A stretch of 64,000 nucleotides of DNA, taken from NCBI RefSeq assembly GCF_009852415.1, contig NZ_WOXS01000002.1, forward strand, positions 62,001-126,000, in the 5' to 3' direction. The notes under the pieces were generated by a model. That model was given only the letters and a program-made list of their open reading frames with translations, searched no databases and had not been told where the DNA came from. Position 1 is the stretch's first letter. The number at the start of each line of letters is the position of its first letter. The position numbers were made by a program, and so were the translations under genes. The stretch comes from Streptomyces sp. Tu 3180 (GTDB taxonomy: Bacteria > Actinomycetota > Actinomycetes > Streptomycetales > Streptomycetaceae). Shown here piece by piece: positions 52,699 through 60,734 of the stretch.

Positions 52699-53400
52699 AT
52701 GTTGATCTCAGCCGCCCGCCGGTTTCAGGGAGCAGTGGTGAGCGCAGAGACGTCGTCGGGTCCGGTTCTCACGCAGGTGCGGCTGGTCGGGCCGTCCGAG
52801 GAGGTCGACCGGCTGGTGGCCGTGCTGAGCGGGGCTGCGGAGGTCATCTTCGACTCCCCCTTCGAAGCCGGATGCGCGGGGGGAGGTCGAGCGGGTGGCG
52901 CAGGTGGTCGGTCATCCCATGCCCTGGCCCGTGGCGCCGGAACACGGTGCGCAGGTCACGGTGCAGGTGGTCCTCGAGGCCGACGGCGCCGCCTTCACCG
53001 GCCGGGACAGGGATGAGGCGGCGCGGGAGGTGGCGGAGTCGGTGGCCGGGTCCCCTCAGTCCCTGCCGCACATCTGGGCGGTGAGCAGCCGCGTGGTGTC
53101 GCTGTGGGGTCTGCCCGCGACCCGGGAGTGGACGGCGGTGGCGGGGGTGGGTGGGGCCGAGTCGCGGCTGGATGCGGCGGGGGTGTCGCCGTGGCTGACC
53201 GACTGGAAGGTCGACGGCGGCGGGGCCTGGTCGGGCCGGCGGGTGATGGCGCTGGGGGGTGGTGAGCACGCTGGGCACCTGGATGTGTATGTCCACCCGG
53301 ACGGGCAGGCCGTGGACGTCGCGGGGCTGGAGGTGGAGCCCGGCCACCAGCGCCGCGGTCTGGCCTCGGTGATGATGGACGCGGAGGAGGAGGCCCGTTA
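52699..53400 (+). pseudogene. GNAT-like protein, frameshifted and truncated by IS5
   Basis: AGGAGGAATCGGC precedes the ATG, which begins MLISAARRFQGAVVSAETSS. After SPFEAGCAG an extra G in a run of six Gs (about 52868-52880) shifts the frame; the next frame reads EVERVAQVVGHPMPWPVAPE, then SRLDAAGVSPWLTDWKVDGG and GLEVEPGHQRRGLASVMMDA, the acetyl-CoA loop of a GNAT fold. The C-terminus is then lost at the TA target site of the IS5 element at 53401, where the frame ends EEEAR-stop. The gene is damaged twice. Confidence 0.75.
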
Positions 53401-54260
53401 GAGGTCATTTCACTTGGCCAGGCGGCGGTGGCATATGAGGGTTGCGGCGATGGCGGTGAAGGCGAGGAAGTGTTCCGGCTTGCGTTCGTAGCGGCGATGC
53501 AGGCGGCGGCAGCCGGACAGCCACGACACGGTCCGCTCCACCACCCAGCGATGCCTGCCGAGGTGCCGGGATGACTCGATGCCCTTGCGGGCGAGGCGGT
53601 GCCGGATACCGCGGGAGGCGAGCCATCGGCGCAGGTGACGGTAGTCGTAGCCCTTGTCGCCGTGCAGTTTGCCGGGGCGCCGGCGCCGTGGACCGCGGCG
53701 GGAGCGGATGGGCGGGATGCCGCGGACCAGTGGGATGAGGGCCTGGCTGTCGTGGAGGTCGGCGGCGGAGATGCCGATCGACAGGGGCAGGCCCTGGCGA
53801 TCGACAATGAGGTGGATCTTCGATCCCTTCTTGCCGCGGTCGGTCGGATTCGGTCCCGTCAGCTGCCCCCTTTGAGAGCCCGGACACTGACGGAGTCGAT
53901 CGCGCGCCGCGACCAGTCCAGCTCACCCCGGGCACCGAGTTCGTCCAGGACCAGGCGGTGGAGCTTCGCCCGCACCCTGGCCTCGGTCCACTCGGTGAAC
54001 CGCCGGAAGGCCGTCACACCCGACAGGCCGAAGCCTGGTGGCAGTCGGTTCCAGGTGCACCCCGAGGTAGCCACGAAGATGATGGCGGCCAGCACTTCGC
54101 GGTCTCCGCGCCGACGGTGCCCTCCACCCTGCGGGCGAACCGGCGCCGGCGGCACCACCCGCTGGAAGAGGGTCCACAGGTCTTCAGGCGCCATCCGCTC
54201 GACAAGCGCAGCAGTCATCACCCCAGACTGCCGCAAGATCACACCAAGTGAAATGGCGTC
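53401..54260 (-). mobile_element. IS5-family element A
   Basis: About 860 bp. Ends GAGGTCATTTCACTTGG (53401-53417) and CCAAGTGAAATGGCGTC (54244-54260) are inverted repeats with two mismatches. A TA pair flanks each end (53399-53400 and 54261-54262), as in the IS427 group. The two flanks belong to different genes (GNAT on the left, istA on the right), so a deletion may have accompanied or followed insertion. Confidence 0.85.
53410..54218 (-). CDS. IS5-family transposase, probable -1 frameshift
   Basis: From the ATG at 54218 (MTAALVERMAPEDLWTLFQR) the first frame runs through AAIIFVATSGCTWNRLPPGF and DWSRRAIDSVSVRALKGGS to a stop at 53859. The -1 frame continues GQLTGPNPTDRGKKGSKIHL, IPLVRGIPPIRSRRGPRRRR and WVVERTVSWLSGCRRLHRRY, with the DDE Asp, Asp and Glu residues, to a stop at 53410. 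The overlap holds AAAGGGGG, a plausible slippery run. IS5-group elements are known to use programmed frameshifting, so the two frames probably form one active protein. Confidence 0.8.
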
Positions 54261-54303
54261 TAAACGGCACGGCCGCACGACCGGCGAGAAAGAGGGATCA
54301 TGA
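54261..54303 (+). pseudogene. 3' end of istA (IS21)
   Basis: The frame KRHGRTTGEKEGS ends at TGA, overlapping the istB ATG, as in IS21 elements. The rest of istA is missing on the other side of IS5 element A. Confidence 0.65.
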
Positions 54304-55088
54304 ATCGCAAGCGCGGACTGACCGAAGAAGCCGTCACCGCCTCGATCGACCAGGCATGCCGCATGCTCAGGCTGCCGTCCAGCCGCCAGCAGTTCGCCGA
54401 CCTCGCCGAAGGCGCCGCCCGCGACCAGATGTCGTATCGGGCCTTCCTCGCCGAACTGCTGATGGCGGAGTGCGACGACCGGGCCCGCCGACGCTCCGAG
54501 CGCAGGATCAAGGCTGCCTCCTTCCCCCGCGACAAGAGCCTGCGGGCGTTCGGCTTCGACGCCAATCCCAACATCGACCCCGCCGCCGTCAACACCCTCG
54601 CCACCTGCGAACGGGTCAAGAAGGGAGAGCCGCTCCGCCTGATCGGCGACTCCGGGACCGGCAAGTCGCATCTACTGATCGCCCTGGGCACCGAAGCCGC
54701 GATGCACGGCTTCCGCGTCCGCTATGTGCTGGCCACCAAGCTCGTCAACGAACTGGTCGAAGCCGCCGACGACAAGCAGCTGTCCAGGACGATCGCCGGC
54801 TACGGCCGCGTCGATCTTTTGCGCATTGACGAACTCGGCTACATGGAGCTTGACCGCAGGGGCGCTGAGCTGCTGTTTCAGGTTCCGACCGAACGCGAGG
54901 AGAAGAACAGCGTCGCGATCGCTTCGAACGAGAGTTTCAGCGGGTGGACGAAGACGTTCACAGACCCGCGGCTCTGCGCGGCCATCGTCGACCGGCTGAC
55001 CTTCAACGGCGCCATCATCCAGACCGGCACCGAATCCCACCGCCTTGCCCATACCAAGGCCCAAGCCGCACAAGCCCAGGCCAGCTGA
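54300..55088 (+). CDS. istB: IstB, IS21-family helper ATPase
   Basis: The 262-residue AAA-type ATPase has an N-terminal helical part, Walker A GDSGTGKSHLLIALG (about residues 116-130), the Walker B region LLRIDELGYM and the later SNESFSGWTKTFTD segment of IS21 IstB proteins. IstB works with the IstA transposase, which is lost here, so this copy cannot transpose by itself. GAGGG precedes the ATG. The right end of the IS21 lies somewhere in 55090-55178 (CCATTGACGCTGAAC). Confidence 0.92.
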   Translation: MNRKRGLTEEAVTASIDQACRMLRLPSSRQQFADLAEGAARDQMSYRAFLAELLMAECDDRARRRSERRIKAASFPRDKSLRAFGFDANPNIDPAAVNTLATCERVKKGEPLRLIGDSGTGKSHLLIALGTEAAMHGFRVRYVLATKLVNELVEAADDKQLSRTIAGYGRVDLLRIDELGYMELDRRGAELLFQVPTEREEKNSVAIASNESFSGWTKTFTDPRLCAAIVDRLTFNGAIIQTGTESHRLAHTKAQAAQAQAS

Positions 55089-55178
55089 CCAGACGCCACG
55101 CCGGAGGGGCCGCCTGACAACCAGCCGAACCAGCGGGCCTACCAGGAGCCGCCATTGACGCTGAACCTGCGACGCGCG

Positions 55179-56294
55179 TCAAGCTATGAGCAGACGGAGG
55201 CCGAGATCTGCGGTGTCGAGGTCGGCAAGGTCGCGGTTGCGCTCGGCCCACCGGCCGGAGTCGAGGTCGTCGCTGAGGCTTCGCACCGCCCGCTCCTCGG
55301 CCTCCGGCCCGACCCTCGTCCACACCGACATCGCACGGCGCACGTGATCCTCCAGATACGCCCCCGGCCGGCGCCAGTACGCCTCGAACAGGCCATCAGC
55401 GCAGTCCCACGGGATGGGCACCGGCTCAGCGCGGGCGCCGATCGCGTCGGCCATCCCAGCAAGCGAGGGAAACTCTGCGAGGACGGCGGCGAACTCGGGC
55501 AGGTAGTCGCGGGTAAGCCAGAACCGGTCCTGCCATCCGGGCTCATCGGTGTCGAAAGTGAGTACCACCACGCGGCGGGCCACGCGCCGCATCTCGCGCA
55601 GCCCCGCTATCGGGTCCCCCCAGTGGTGAACGGTGGAGACGGCCATCGCGACGTCGAAGGACTGGTCCTCGAACGGCAGGCTCTCCGCGGCGGCGGCCAC
55701 GCACGGCGCCGAGCCGGCGGGCCGCTGCGCCCGCATGACCGCCGATGGCTCCACCGCGGTCACGTCGCGATCAGCAGGTTCGTAGGAGCCGGTGCCGGCC
55801 CCGACGTTCAGCACTGTCTGTGCGTCCCCGAGCGCGTCCCAGATCTGCGCGGCGATCCGCGGCTCGGTACGCCGTGTCGCGGTGTAAGCGCCGCCGATCG
55901 CGTCGTACAGCCGTGCACCGAGCATCTCCAGTTGCTCCTCCGGTGTCACCTTCAGTCCCTTCGCGCGTGCCTCAAGTTCCCTGTCGATGGCCGCCGCCAT
56001 GGCGTCAGCGCGATCACGCCGCTCCAGCAGCAGGCCGCGCAGTCGGCGCAGGTGCGCGACCGCGTCCGTGGACGGGTCCCCGACCAGTTCCGCAATTTCC
56101 CGCAGCCCGAAGCCCAATCGCCGATAGGCCAGCACCTCCCGCAGCCGCTCCACGTCGCCCGCCGAATAGGCCCGGTACCCGGCCGCGGTCCGCGCCGACG
56201 GCCGAACGAGCCTGATCTCGTCATAGTGATGCAGCGTGCGGACGCTCACGCCAGCCAGCTTGGCCACGTGTCCCACGGTCCAGTGATCCTCCAC
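55179..56294 (-). CDS. MerR regulator fused to a methyltransferase
   Basis: The 371-residue protein has a MerR helix-turn-helix at the N-terminus (WTVGHVAKLAGVSVRTLHHY; about residues 5-75) followed by the MerR dimer helix up to about 118 (KVTPEEQLEMLG), where TipA-type effector domains normally begin. Instead a class I SAM-dependent methyltransferase starts with ARLYDAIGGAYTATRR and motif I VLNVGAGTGSY, then DVTAVEPS and DVAMAVSTVHHWGDPI. The GTG at 56294 is chosen; the longer frame runs through the promoter. It probably controls itself through the 19-bp-spaced promoter and operator just upstream. Confidence 0.88.
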   Translation of the reverse strand: MEDHWTVGHVAKLAGVSVRTLHHYDEIRLVRPSARTAAGYRAYSAGDVERLREVLAYRRLGFGLREIAELVGDPSTDAVAHLRRLRGLLLERRDRADAMAAAIDRELEARAKGLKVTPEEQLEMLGARLYDAIGGAYTATRRTEPRIAAQIWDALGDAQTVLNVGAGTGSYEPADRDVTAVEPSAVMRAQRPAGSAPCVAAAAESLPFEDQSFDVAMAVSTVHHWGDPIAGLREMRRVARRVVVLTFDTDEPGWQDRFWLTRDYLPEFAAVLAEFPSLAGMADAIGARAEPVPIPWDCADGLFEAYWRRPGAYLEDHVRRAMSVWTRVGPEAEERAVRSLSDDLDSGRWAERNRDLADLDTADLGLRLLIA

Positions 56295-56301
56295 GGCACC
56301 G

Positions 56302-56332
56302 ACTATGCAGCCTGACGCCACGTGAGGGTCAA
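56302..56332 (-). promoter_or_regulatory. MerR-type promoter with operator in the spacer
   Basis: On the minus strand TTGACC (56327-56332) and CATAGT (56302-56307) are separated by 19 bp, the long spacer typical of MerR-controlled promoters. Inside lies the dyad CCTGACG-CCA-CGTGAGG (56311-56327) with one mismatch. It lies 8 bp from the GTG start. IS5 element B ends only 10 bp upstream of the -35. Confidence 0.75.
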
Positions 56333-56342
56333 GCCTCACTTA

Positions 56343-57229
56343 CTGGCTCTAACAAAAGCGGTTTGATCATGTGACTGTCGGCATGATCGTTCGTTGATGT
56401 GAGCATGGGGAAGCGTCAGTCGCGGCCGTGGATCGTGTCGGACGAACTGTGGTCGCTCATCGAGCCGTTGCTGCCCGAGCCGGGGCCGAAGCTGGTGGCG
56501 GGCCGGCCACGGGTGCCGGACCGGCAGGCGTTGTGCGGGATCCTGTTCGTGCTGCACACCGGGATCCAGTGGGAGTACCTGCCCCAGGAGCTGGGCTTTG
56601 GCTCGGGGATGACCTGCTGGCGGCGCCTGGCGGCCTGGAACGAGGCCGGCGTCTTGGATCAGCTGCACCAGCTGCTGCTGAACAAGCTGCGGTCGAAGAA
56701 CCAGCTGGACTGGTCTCGGGCGGTGATCGACTCCTCCCACGTGCGGGCGGCCCGGCGGGGCCCAAAAGCGGGCCCAGTCCGGTCGACCGCGCACCTCCGG
56801 GCAAGCAAGCACCACGTCATCACCGACGGCCAGGGGATCCCGCTCGCGGTGTCGCTGACCGGCGGAAACCGCAACGACGTCACCCAGTTGCTGCCGCTGC
56901 TGGACAAGATCCCGCCAGTGGCCGGAGTGGTCGGCCGGCCGCGCAGGCGGCCGGACACGCTCTTCGCGGACCGCGACTACGACCACGACAAGTACCGCCG
57001 GCTCCTGCGGCAGCGCGGCATCCGGCCCGCGATCGCGGAGCGGGGACAACCGCACGGCACTGGTCTGGGCACTTTCCGCTGGGTCGTCGAGCGGACGATC
57101 TCCTGGCTGCACGGCTTCCGCCGCCTGCGGATCCGGTGGGAACGACGCGACGACATCCACGAGGCCTTCCTCGGACTCACCGTCTGTCTGATCACCCATA
57201 GGCACGTCCAGAAGCTTTGTGAGGGCCAG
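56343..57229 (+). mobile_element. IS5-family element B
   Basis: About 887 bp, with ends CTGGCTCTAACAAA and a right end whose reverse complement reads CTGGCCCTCACAAA (12 of 14 matches). A TA pair flanks each end (56341-56342 and 57230-57231). It has separated the MerR fusion promoter from what lay upstream and cut the JmjC gene on its other side. Confidence 0.8.
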
Positions 57230-57232
57230 TAA
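56405..57232 (+). CDS. IS5-family transposase with internal frame swap
   Basis: The 275-residue protein begins MGKRQSRPWIVSDELWSLIE. It shows the DDE residues: Asp in AVIDSSHVRAARRGP, Asp in DTLFADRDYDHDKY and Glu in RWVVERTISWLHGFRRLRIR. Between about residues 120 and 137 the usual KSGPSPVDRA-type text is replaced by KAGPVRSTAHLRASKHH: one A is missing in an A-run and one A is extra about 55 bases later, so the frame is swapped and restored. Its stop TAA uses the TA target copy. Possibly active. Confidence 0.85.
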   Translation: MGKRQSRPWIVSDELWSLIEPLLPEPGPKLVAGRPRVPDRQALCGILFVLHTGIQWEYLPQELGFGSGMTCWRRLAAWNEAGVLDQLHQLLLNKLRSKNQLDWSRAVIDSSHVRAARRGPKAGPVRSTAHLRASKHHVITDGQGIPLAVSLTGGNRNDVTQLLPLLDKIPPVAGVVGRPRRRPDTLFADRDYDHDKYRRLLRQRGIRPAIAERGQPHGTGLGTFRWVVERTISWLHGFRRLRIRWERRDDIHEAFLGLTVCLITHRHVQKLCEGQ

Positions 57233-57526
57233 GGGGGCGCCCTCGAGGAGGCGGGCGTGCAGTTCAGCGGGGTGGAGCCGGTGCCACACGGTGTGCCGGC
57301 GCGTGGCCACCGGGGTGGTGTAACCGCCGGCCAGCAGTGTCTCGCCGTCGCGGGACAGCCGCATGCGCGGCGGCTCCAGGCGGTGGCCGGCGAGGATGTG
57401 GTTGAGGTCGTCCCAGGTCGTTAGTCCGGCGACGTCGAGTGCGCCGGGTACGTGGCGGTGTTCGCGGTGCAGTGCCTGGGCGAGGAAGTCGTCGCCCAGG
57501 CATGCCGCGATGGAGACATCCGTCAT
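57230..57526 (-). pseudogene. JmjC/cupin oxygenase-like protein, cut by IS5
   Basis: The first 98 residues remain: DVSIAACLGDDFLAQALHRE, TTWDDLNHILAGHRLEPPRM and HTVWHRLHPAELHARLLEGA. This is the N-terminus of the JmjC/cupin_4-type proteins found in Streptomyces next to small peptides; the metal-binding HxD...H part, normally further on, is lost where IS5 element B begins. The ATG at 57526 overlaps the stop of the small peptide gene (ATGA), so the two were coupled. It cannot work as it stands. Confidence 0.75.
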
Positions 57527-57696
57527 CGCGTCAGGGCTCCCGGTCCGTCAGTCGTTGCCGTCGCTGCGGCCGGTGCCGCCGCCGTCCGAGGGATGGCGTT
57601 GCGGTTCCGGGCGGCGACGATCCGCTGCCGGGAGCGGACCAGACCGCTGCCCTGCGGACCGGACGTGGCGGGCGGGGGCTGGACGGGACTTTGCAT
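57523..57696 (-). CDS. 57-residue peptide coupled to JmjC gene, RiPP-precursor-like
   Basis: The peptide begins MQSPVQPPPATSGPQGSGLV and holds a basic middle, RSRQRIVAARNRNAIPRTAA, then an Ala/Thr-rich end. There is no signal peptide or membrane segment. GGAGGAGGGTCCTC before the ATG is one of the strongest sites in the window. Its stop overlaps the JmjC start. A short cytosolic peptide translated with an oxygenase-like enzyme and next to a divergent regulator fits a modified-peptide (RiPP) precursor, by inference. No similarity to a known class is seen. Confidence 0.65.
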   Translation of the reverse strand: MQSPVQPPPATSGPQGSGLVRSRQRIVAARNRNAIPRTAAAPAAATATTDGPGALTR

Positions 57697-57860
57697 GAGG
57701 ACCCTCCTCCTGATCGGTCGGCCGAACCCGTGACGGAACGGCCGCGAACACCCGCCAGTGAAGCCGGGGCAGCCGCTTGCGCTAACCCCTCCATGGGGGT
57801 CCCACGGTGGGTATGGCCGTAAGGCTGACGCTTCGTCATTCCGCGAGATTCAGGGGACTT

Positions 57861-59192
57861 GTGGACGACTTACCGCCATCGCCCGCCCAGGTGCCGCACC
57901 ATCTGCTGGCCGACCCGGCCTTCGTCCGGGCCCTGCGGGAGCGCGACTTCACCGTGGTGTTCGCGATGACCCACGAAGCGGGGATCTCCTTCAACCGGAT
58001 CGCCGAAGCGTGCGCGCTCAAAGCCGAGCGTGTCGGCCAGATCGCCCGGGGCGCCGCGGTTGTCACCGCACTGGCAACTGTCGAGCGAATCTCCGGCGGT
58101 CTGCGCATTCCCGATGCCCTCCTGGGGCTGGCTGCGCAACCCTGGGAGGACACCGCCGCTCTCAGCACGGAGTCCCACCATGGAGAAGATGATCCGATGA
58201 AGCGCCGCAATCTGCTGCGTGGCGCGCTCGCCGCCGGCCTCACCGCTCCGGCGCTCGCCGCCCTCACCGCCGCCCGGACCGACGTCGACCAGACCCTCTC
58301 CCCCGACACGCCCCAGGACCTGGCCGACCTGGAGGCCGCAGCCGAGAGCTACGGGTACGGCTACCACGGCCAGCAGCCCACCCGCGTCCTCGCCGACCTG
58401 GCCGCCGACTTCACGACCCTGCGCCCACTGCTCACCGTGCCCCAGCCCGCTCCGGTGCGGGCGCGGCTGTGCCGGACGGCCGGGCAGATGGCCGGGATGA
58501 CCGCGATCGTCTTACACGACCTGGGCAGCCGCCGGGAATCCCGCGCCTGGTTCGCCACCGCCGCCCGGGCCGCCGCCGAATCCGGTGACCAGCAGCTGTA
58601 CGCCTGGGTGCTGGCCCGGGAGACGATGGTGCCGCTCAACTACGGCGCCCCGAGAGCAGCGGCCAGCCTCGCCGAACAGGCGCGCCGCATCGCCAGCACC
58701 CGGCCGACGGCCGCGGCGACGCTCGCGGCCGCGGTCGCCGCCCGCGCCTACGCCCTCAACCACCAGCCCGAGCAGGCCCGCGCCGCGCTCGCCGCCGCCG
58801 ACGTCCTCATGGAACGGCTCCCCGACAGCGAACAGTCGGACACCTGGCTGACGTACGGCGAGCAGAAGCACCACGTCCACCTCAGCCACGCGTTCACCAC
58901 GCTCGGGAACACCCGACGCGCTGGGGAGAGCCAGCAGCGGGCGCTGGAGCTGTCCGCGCCGACCAGCACCATGACCCGCACCCTGCTCCACATCGACGCC
59001 GCCGCCTGCTCCCATCACGACGGCGACACCGAGCAGGCGTGCCGCCGCACGGTCGCCGCCCTGACCGCGCTGCCCGGCGACTACCGCACCGGCCTGGTCC
59101 GCCGCCGCGCCCAGGACCTGTACGAAGCGATCCCCACCCAGCACCACCACGAGCACGCTGTACGGGAACTACGCGACATCCTGGCCGGCTGA
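57861..59192 (+). CDS. HTH/TPR-type regulator
   Basis: The 443-residue protein begins VDDLPPSPAQVPHHLLADPA. An N-terminal helix-turn-helix-like part (about residues 30-85, with TVVFAMTHEAGISFNRIAEA and AERVGQIARGAAVVTALATV) is followed by a linker and a long helical C-terminal domain with TPR-like repeats (about 150-440). The form is typical of Streptomyces XRE-type regulators. The GTG at 57861 follows CAGGGGA. It is divergent from the small peptide and JmjC genes and likely controls them. Confidence 0.85.
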   Translation: MDDLPPSPAQVPHHLLADPAFVRALRERDFTVVFAMTHEAGISFNRIAEACALKAERVGQIARGAAVVTALATVERISGGLRIPDALLGLAAQPWEDTAALSTESHHGEDDPMKRRNLLRGALAAGLTAPALAALTAARTDVDQTLSPDTPQDLADLEAAAESYGYGYHGQQPTRVLADLAADFTTLRPLLTVPQPAPVRARLCRTAGQMAGMTAIVLHDLGSRRESRAWFATAARAAAESGDQQLYAWVLARETMVPLNYGAPRAAASLAEQARRIASTRPTAAATLAAAVAARAYALNHQPEQARAALAAADVLMERLPDSEQSDTWLTYGEQKHHVHLSHAFTTLGNTRRAGESQQRALELSAPTSTMTRTLLHIDAAACSHHDGDTEQACRRTVAALTALPGDYRTGLVRRRAQDLYEAIPTQHHHEHAVRELRDILAG

Positions 59193-59218
59193 CAGCGAAG
59201 GCTCCGTCGCGCGCGTCG

Positions 59219-59500
59219 TCAGCGGCCCGTGGGTTCGGGGTAGCGTCGGCGGCGCCGGTCCGGGTCGTCGACGCCGATCTCGTACCAGGGCTCGCCGCGC
59301 TTCAGCCGGAGCAGGGTGTTCACCCACACCGCGACGGCGATCCCCCCTTCACGTCGGCGGCGAGCGCCTTCAGGCGGTTGTCGAGCAGGTGCTCGACCTT
59401 GCCCGTGAGGACGACGTGCAGCCGGGGGAAGGTCTGGGAGCGTGTAGCGGTGGCGCTGCCAGGAGGGGTACGTGGTGCCGATTGCCGTGGGCGCCCTCCC
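59219..59500 (-). pseudogene. hypothetical protein C-terminal debris
   Basis: One frame reads RLHVVLTGKVEHLLDNRLKA and LAADVK; one base shifted, GIAVAVWVNTLLRLKRGEPW ends with a natural stop at 59219. The piece resembles the C-terminus of replication-relaxation-type proteins of actinobacterial elements, but I am not sure. Confidence 0.4.
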
Positions 59501-59569
59501 AGACGCGGCGTCCGGCGTAGCGCTCGCAGTCACAGACCTCACGGGCGAGGCGGGCCTGGCACATGGTGC

Positions 59570-59825
59570 TCCAGCCGCGTCGACCGGGAGGAAGCTTCTT
59601 CCAGTGCTCCGGCCAGGCTGACGCCAACGCTTTTTGCACGGTCAGGAACCCGCCGCCGTGCTTCCGCTGAAGAGCACGGCTCGACAGACCAGCCTTCGCA
59701 TCACGACAGATCACCGCGTACAGATCGACCTTGGACTTCGGCAGCACCCGGGGCCCCTCGTCGTGCAGAGCGGCGCTCTCAAAACTCAGCAACATCACTC
59801 TCCCGTGGACAATCACGCTCTCCAC
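59570..59825 (-). pseudogene. IstA-like (IS21) fragment
   Basis: LPKSKVDLYAVICRDAKAGL and SRALQRKHGGGFLTVQKALA followed by AWPEHWKKLPP are the N-terminus of an IstA-type transposase. After about residue 90 the sequence stops matching. Confidence 0.65.
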
Positions 59826-59906
59826 GCTGAACTACAGGCGCTCTCGTAACTCACGAACAGAGCCAGCTAGATTCGGCATGCCAACCACGAGTTCCTGGGG
59901 GACGCC

Positions 59907-60734
59907 ATGACAGATGAACCGCAGCAACACTCCGAGCCCGGGCCCCTGTTGAACTTGGGCTGCCTGATGTTGCTGGTGGTCTTCGGCGGCCTGGCGACGA
60001 TGCTGTACGGCCTAGGAGTGCTGATCTTCGGCGACACCCCGGCCTCGTCCGCCGTCACCGTCCTCCTCGCGGGCCTCGCCGCCTCGGTCCTGGGCGTCGC
60101 CGTCATCAAGCGGTTCCCCAATGCCATGGAGATGAAGGGATACGCCCCGTCGGCACGCGTCACCCGCCTGGCGGCCGAGCGTTCGCTGGGCGATCACGTC
60201 TTGACCCGTAAGAACACCAGCCCGCTGGAGATCGTGGCCGGCACGGTGACCATCGGCACTGTGATCGTGGGAGCCCTGTGGGGCGTGAACTGGGTCCTCA
60301 GCAAGACCGGGACCGACATCCCCGGCCTCCGGAAGCTGGTGACCACCGTGGTGCTCTGTCTGCTCGCGGCGCTCGTCCTGGTGATCATCGCGCTTCCGGT
60401 CCTGTTGTGGAGAATGCCCAAGGGATTCGTTCGCGCGCATCTGTACACGGGCGGGCTCGTGTACACCTCCTACGGCCGCCCTCGCGCCGTGACCTGGGAC
60501 GACGTCGACCGCCTTGTGCTCTCACGACAGGCCCACGGAGCCAATCTCTTCGGCGGCAAGGTGGTCGCCTACCATGTGATCACCCGTGACGGGCACTGCC
60601 TGCGGATCGACGCCCATCCACACCTAGAATCCGACCCCCTGGGCGAGCACATACTGAACGCCGTACGACTGCGCCGGCGCCCGGTACTGGAGGGCGGCCC
60701 GGCGGTGGGCAACCCCAGTCACCGGCGGATCTAG
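59907..60734 (+). CDS. membrane protein with C-terminal soluble domain
   Basis: The 275-residue protein has four hydrophobic segments (about 20-40, 45-65, 110-130 and 145-168) and a C-terminal domain of about 100 residues (KGFVRAHLYTGGLVYTSYGR, VTWDDVDRLVLSRQAHGANL) that looks like a PH-type or YdbT-like beta domain. The function is unknown. The stop TAG uses the first base of IS5 element C, so the natural C-terminus may be longer. The ATG follows GGGGGACGCC. Confidence 0.75.
   Translation: MTDEPQQHSEPGPLLNLGCLMLLVVFGGLATMLYGLGVLIFGDTPASSAVTVLLAGLAASVLGVAVIKRFPNAMEMKGYAPSARVTRLAAERSLGDHVLTRKNTSPLEIVAGTVTIGTVIVGALWGVNWVLSKTGTDIPGLRKLVTTVVLCLLAALVLVIIALPVLLWRMPKGFVRAHLYTGGLVYTSYGRPRAVTWDDVDRLVLSRQAHGANLFGGKVVAYHVITRDGHCLRIDAHPHLESDPLGEHILNAVRLRRRPVLEGGPAVGNPSHRRI

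Noticed and set aside
53859..54671. One long frame joining IS5 element A to the strand opposite istB
   Set aside because: It starts in the antisense of istB; the transposase begins at 54218.
56336..57526. A 396-codon frame combining the JmjC N-terminus with IS5 antisense
   Set aside because: After about 98 codons the text is the antisense of the IS5 transposase; the gene is truncated.
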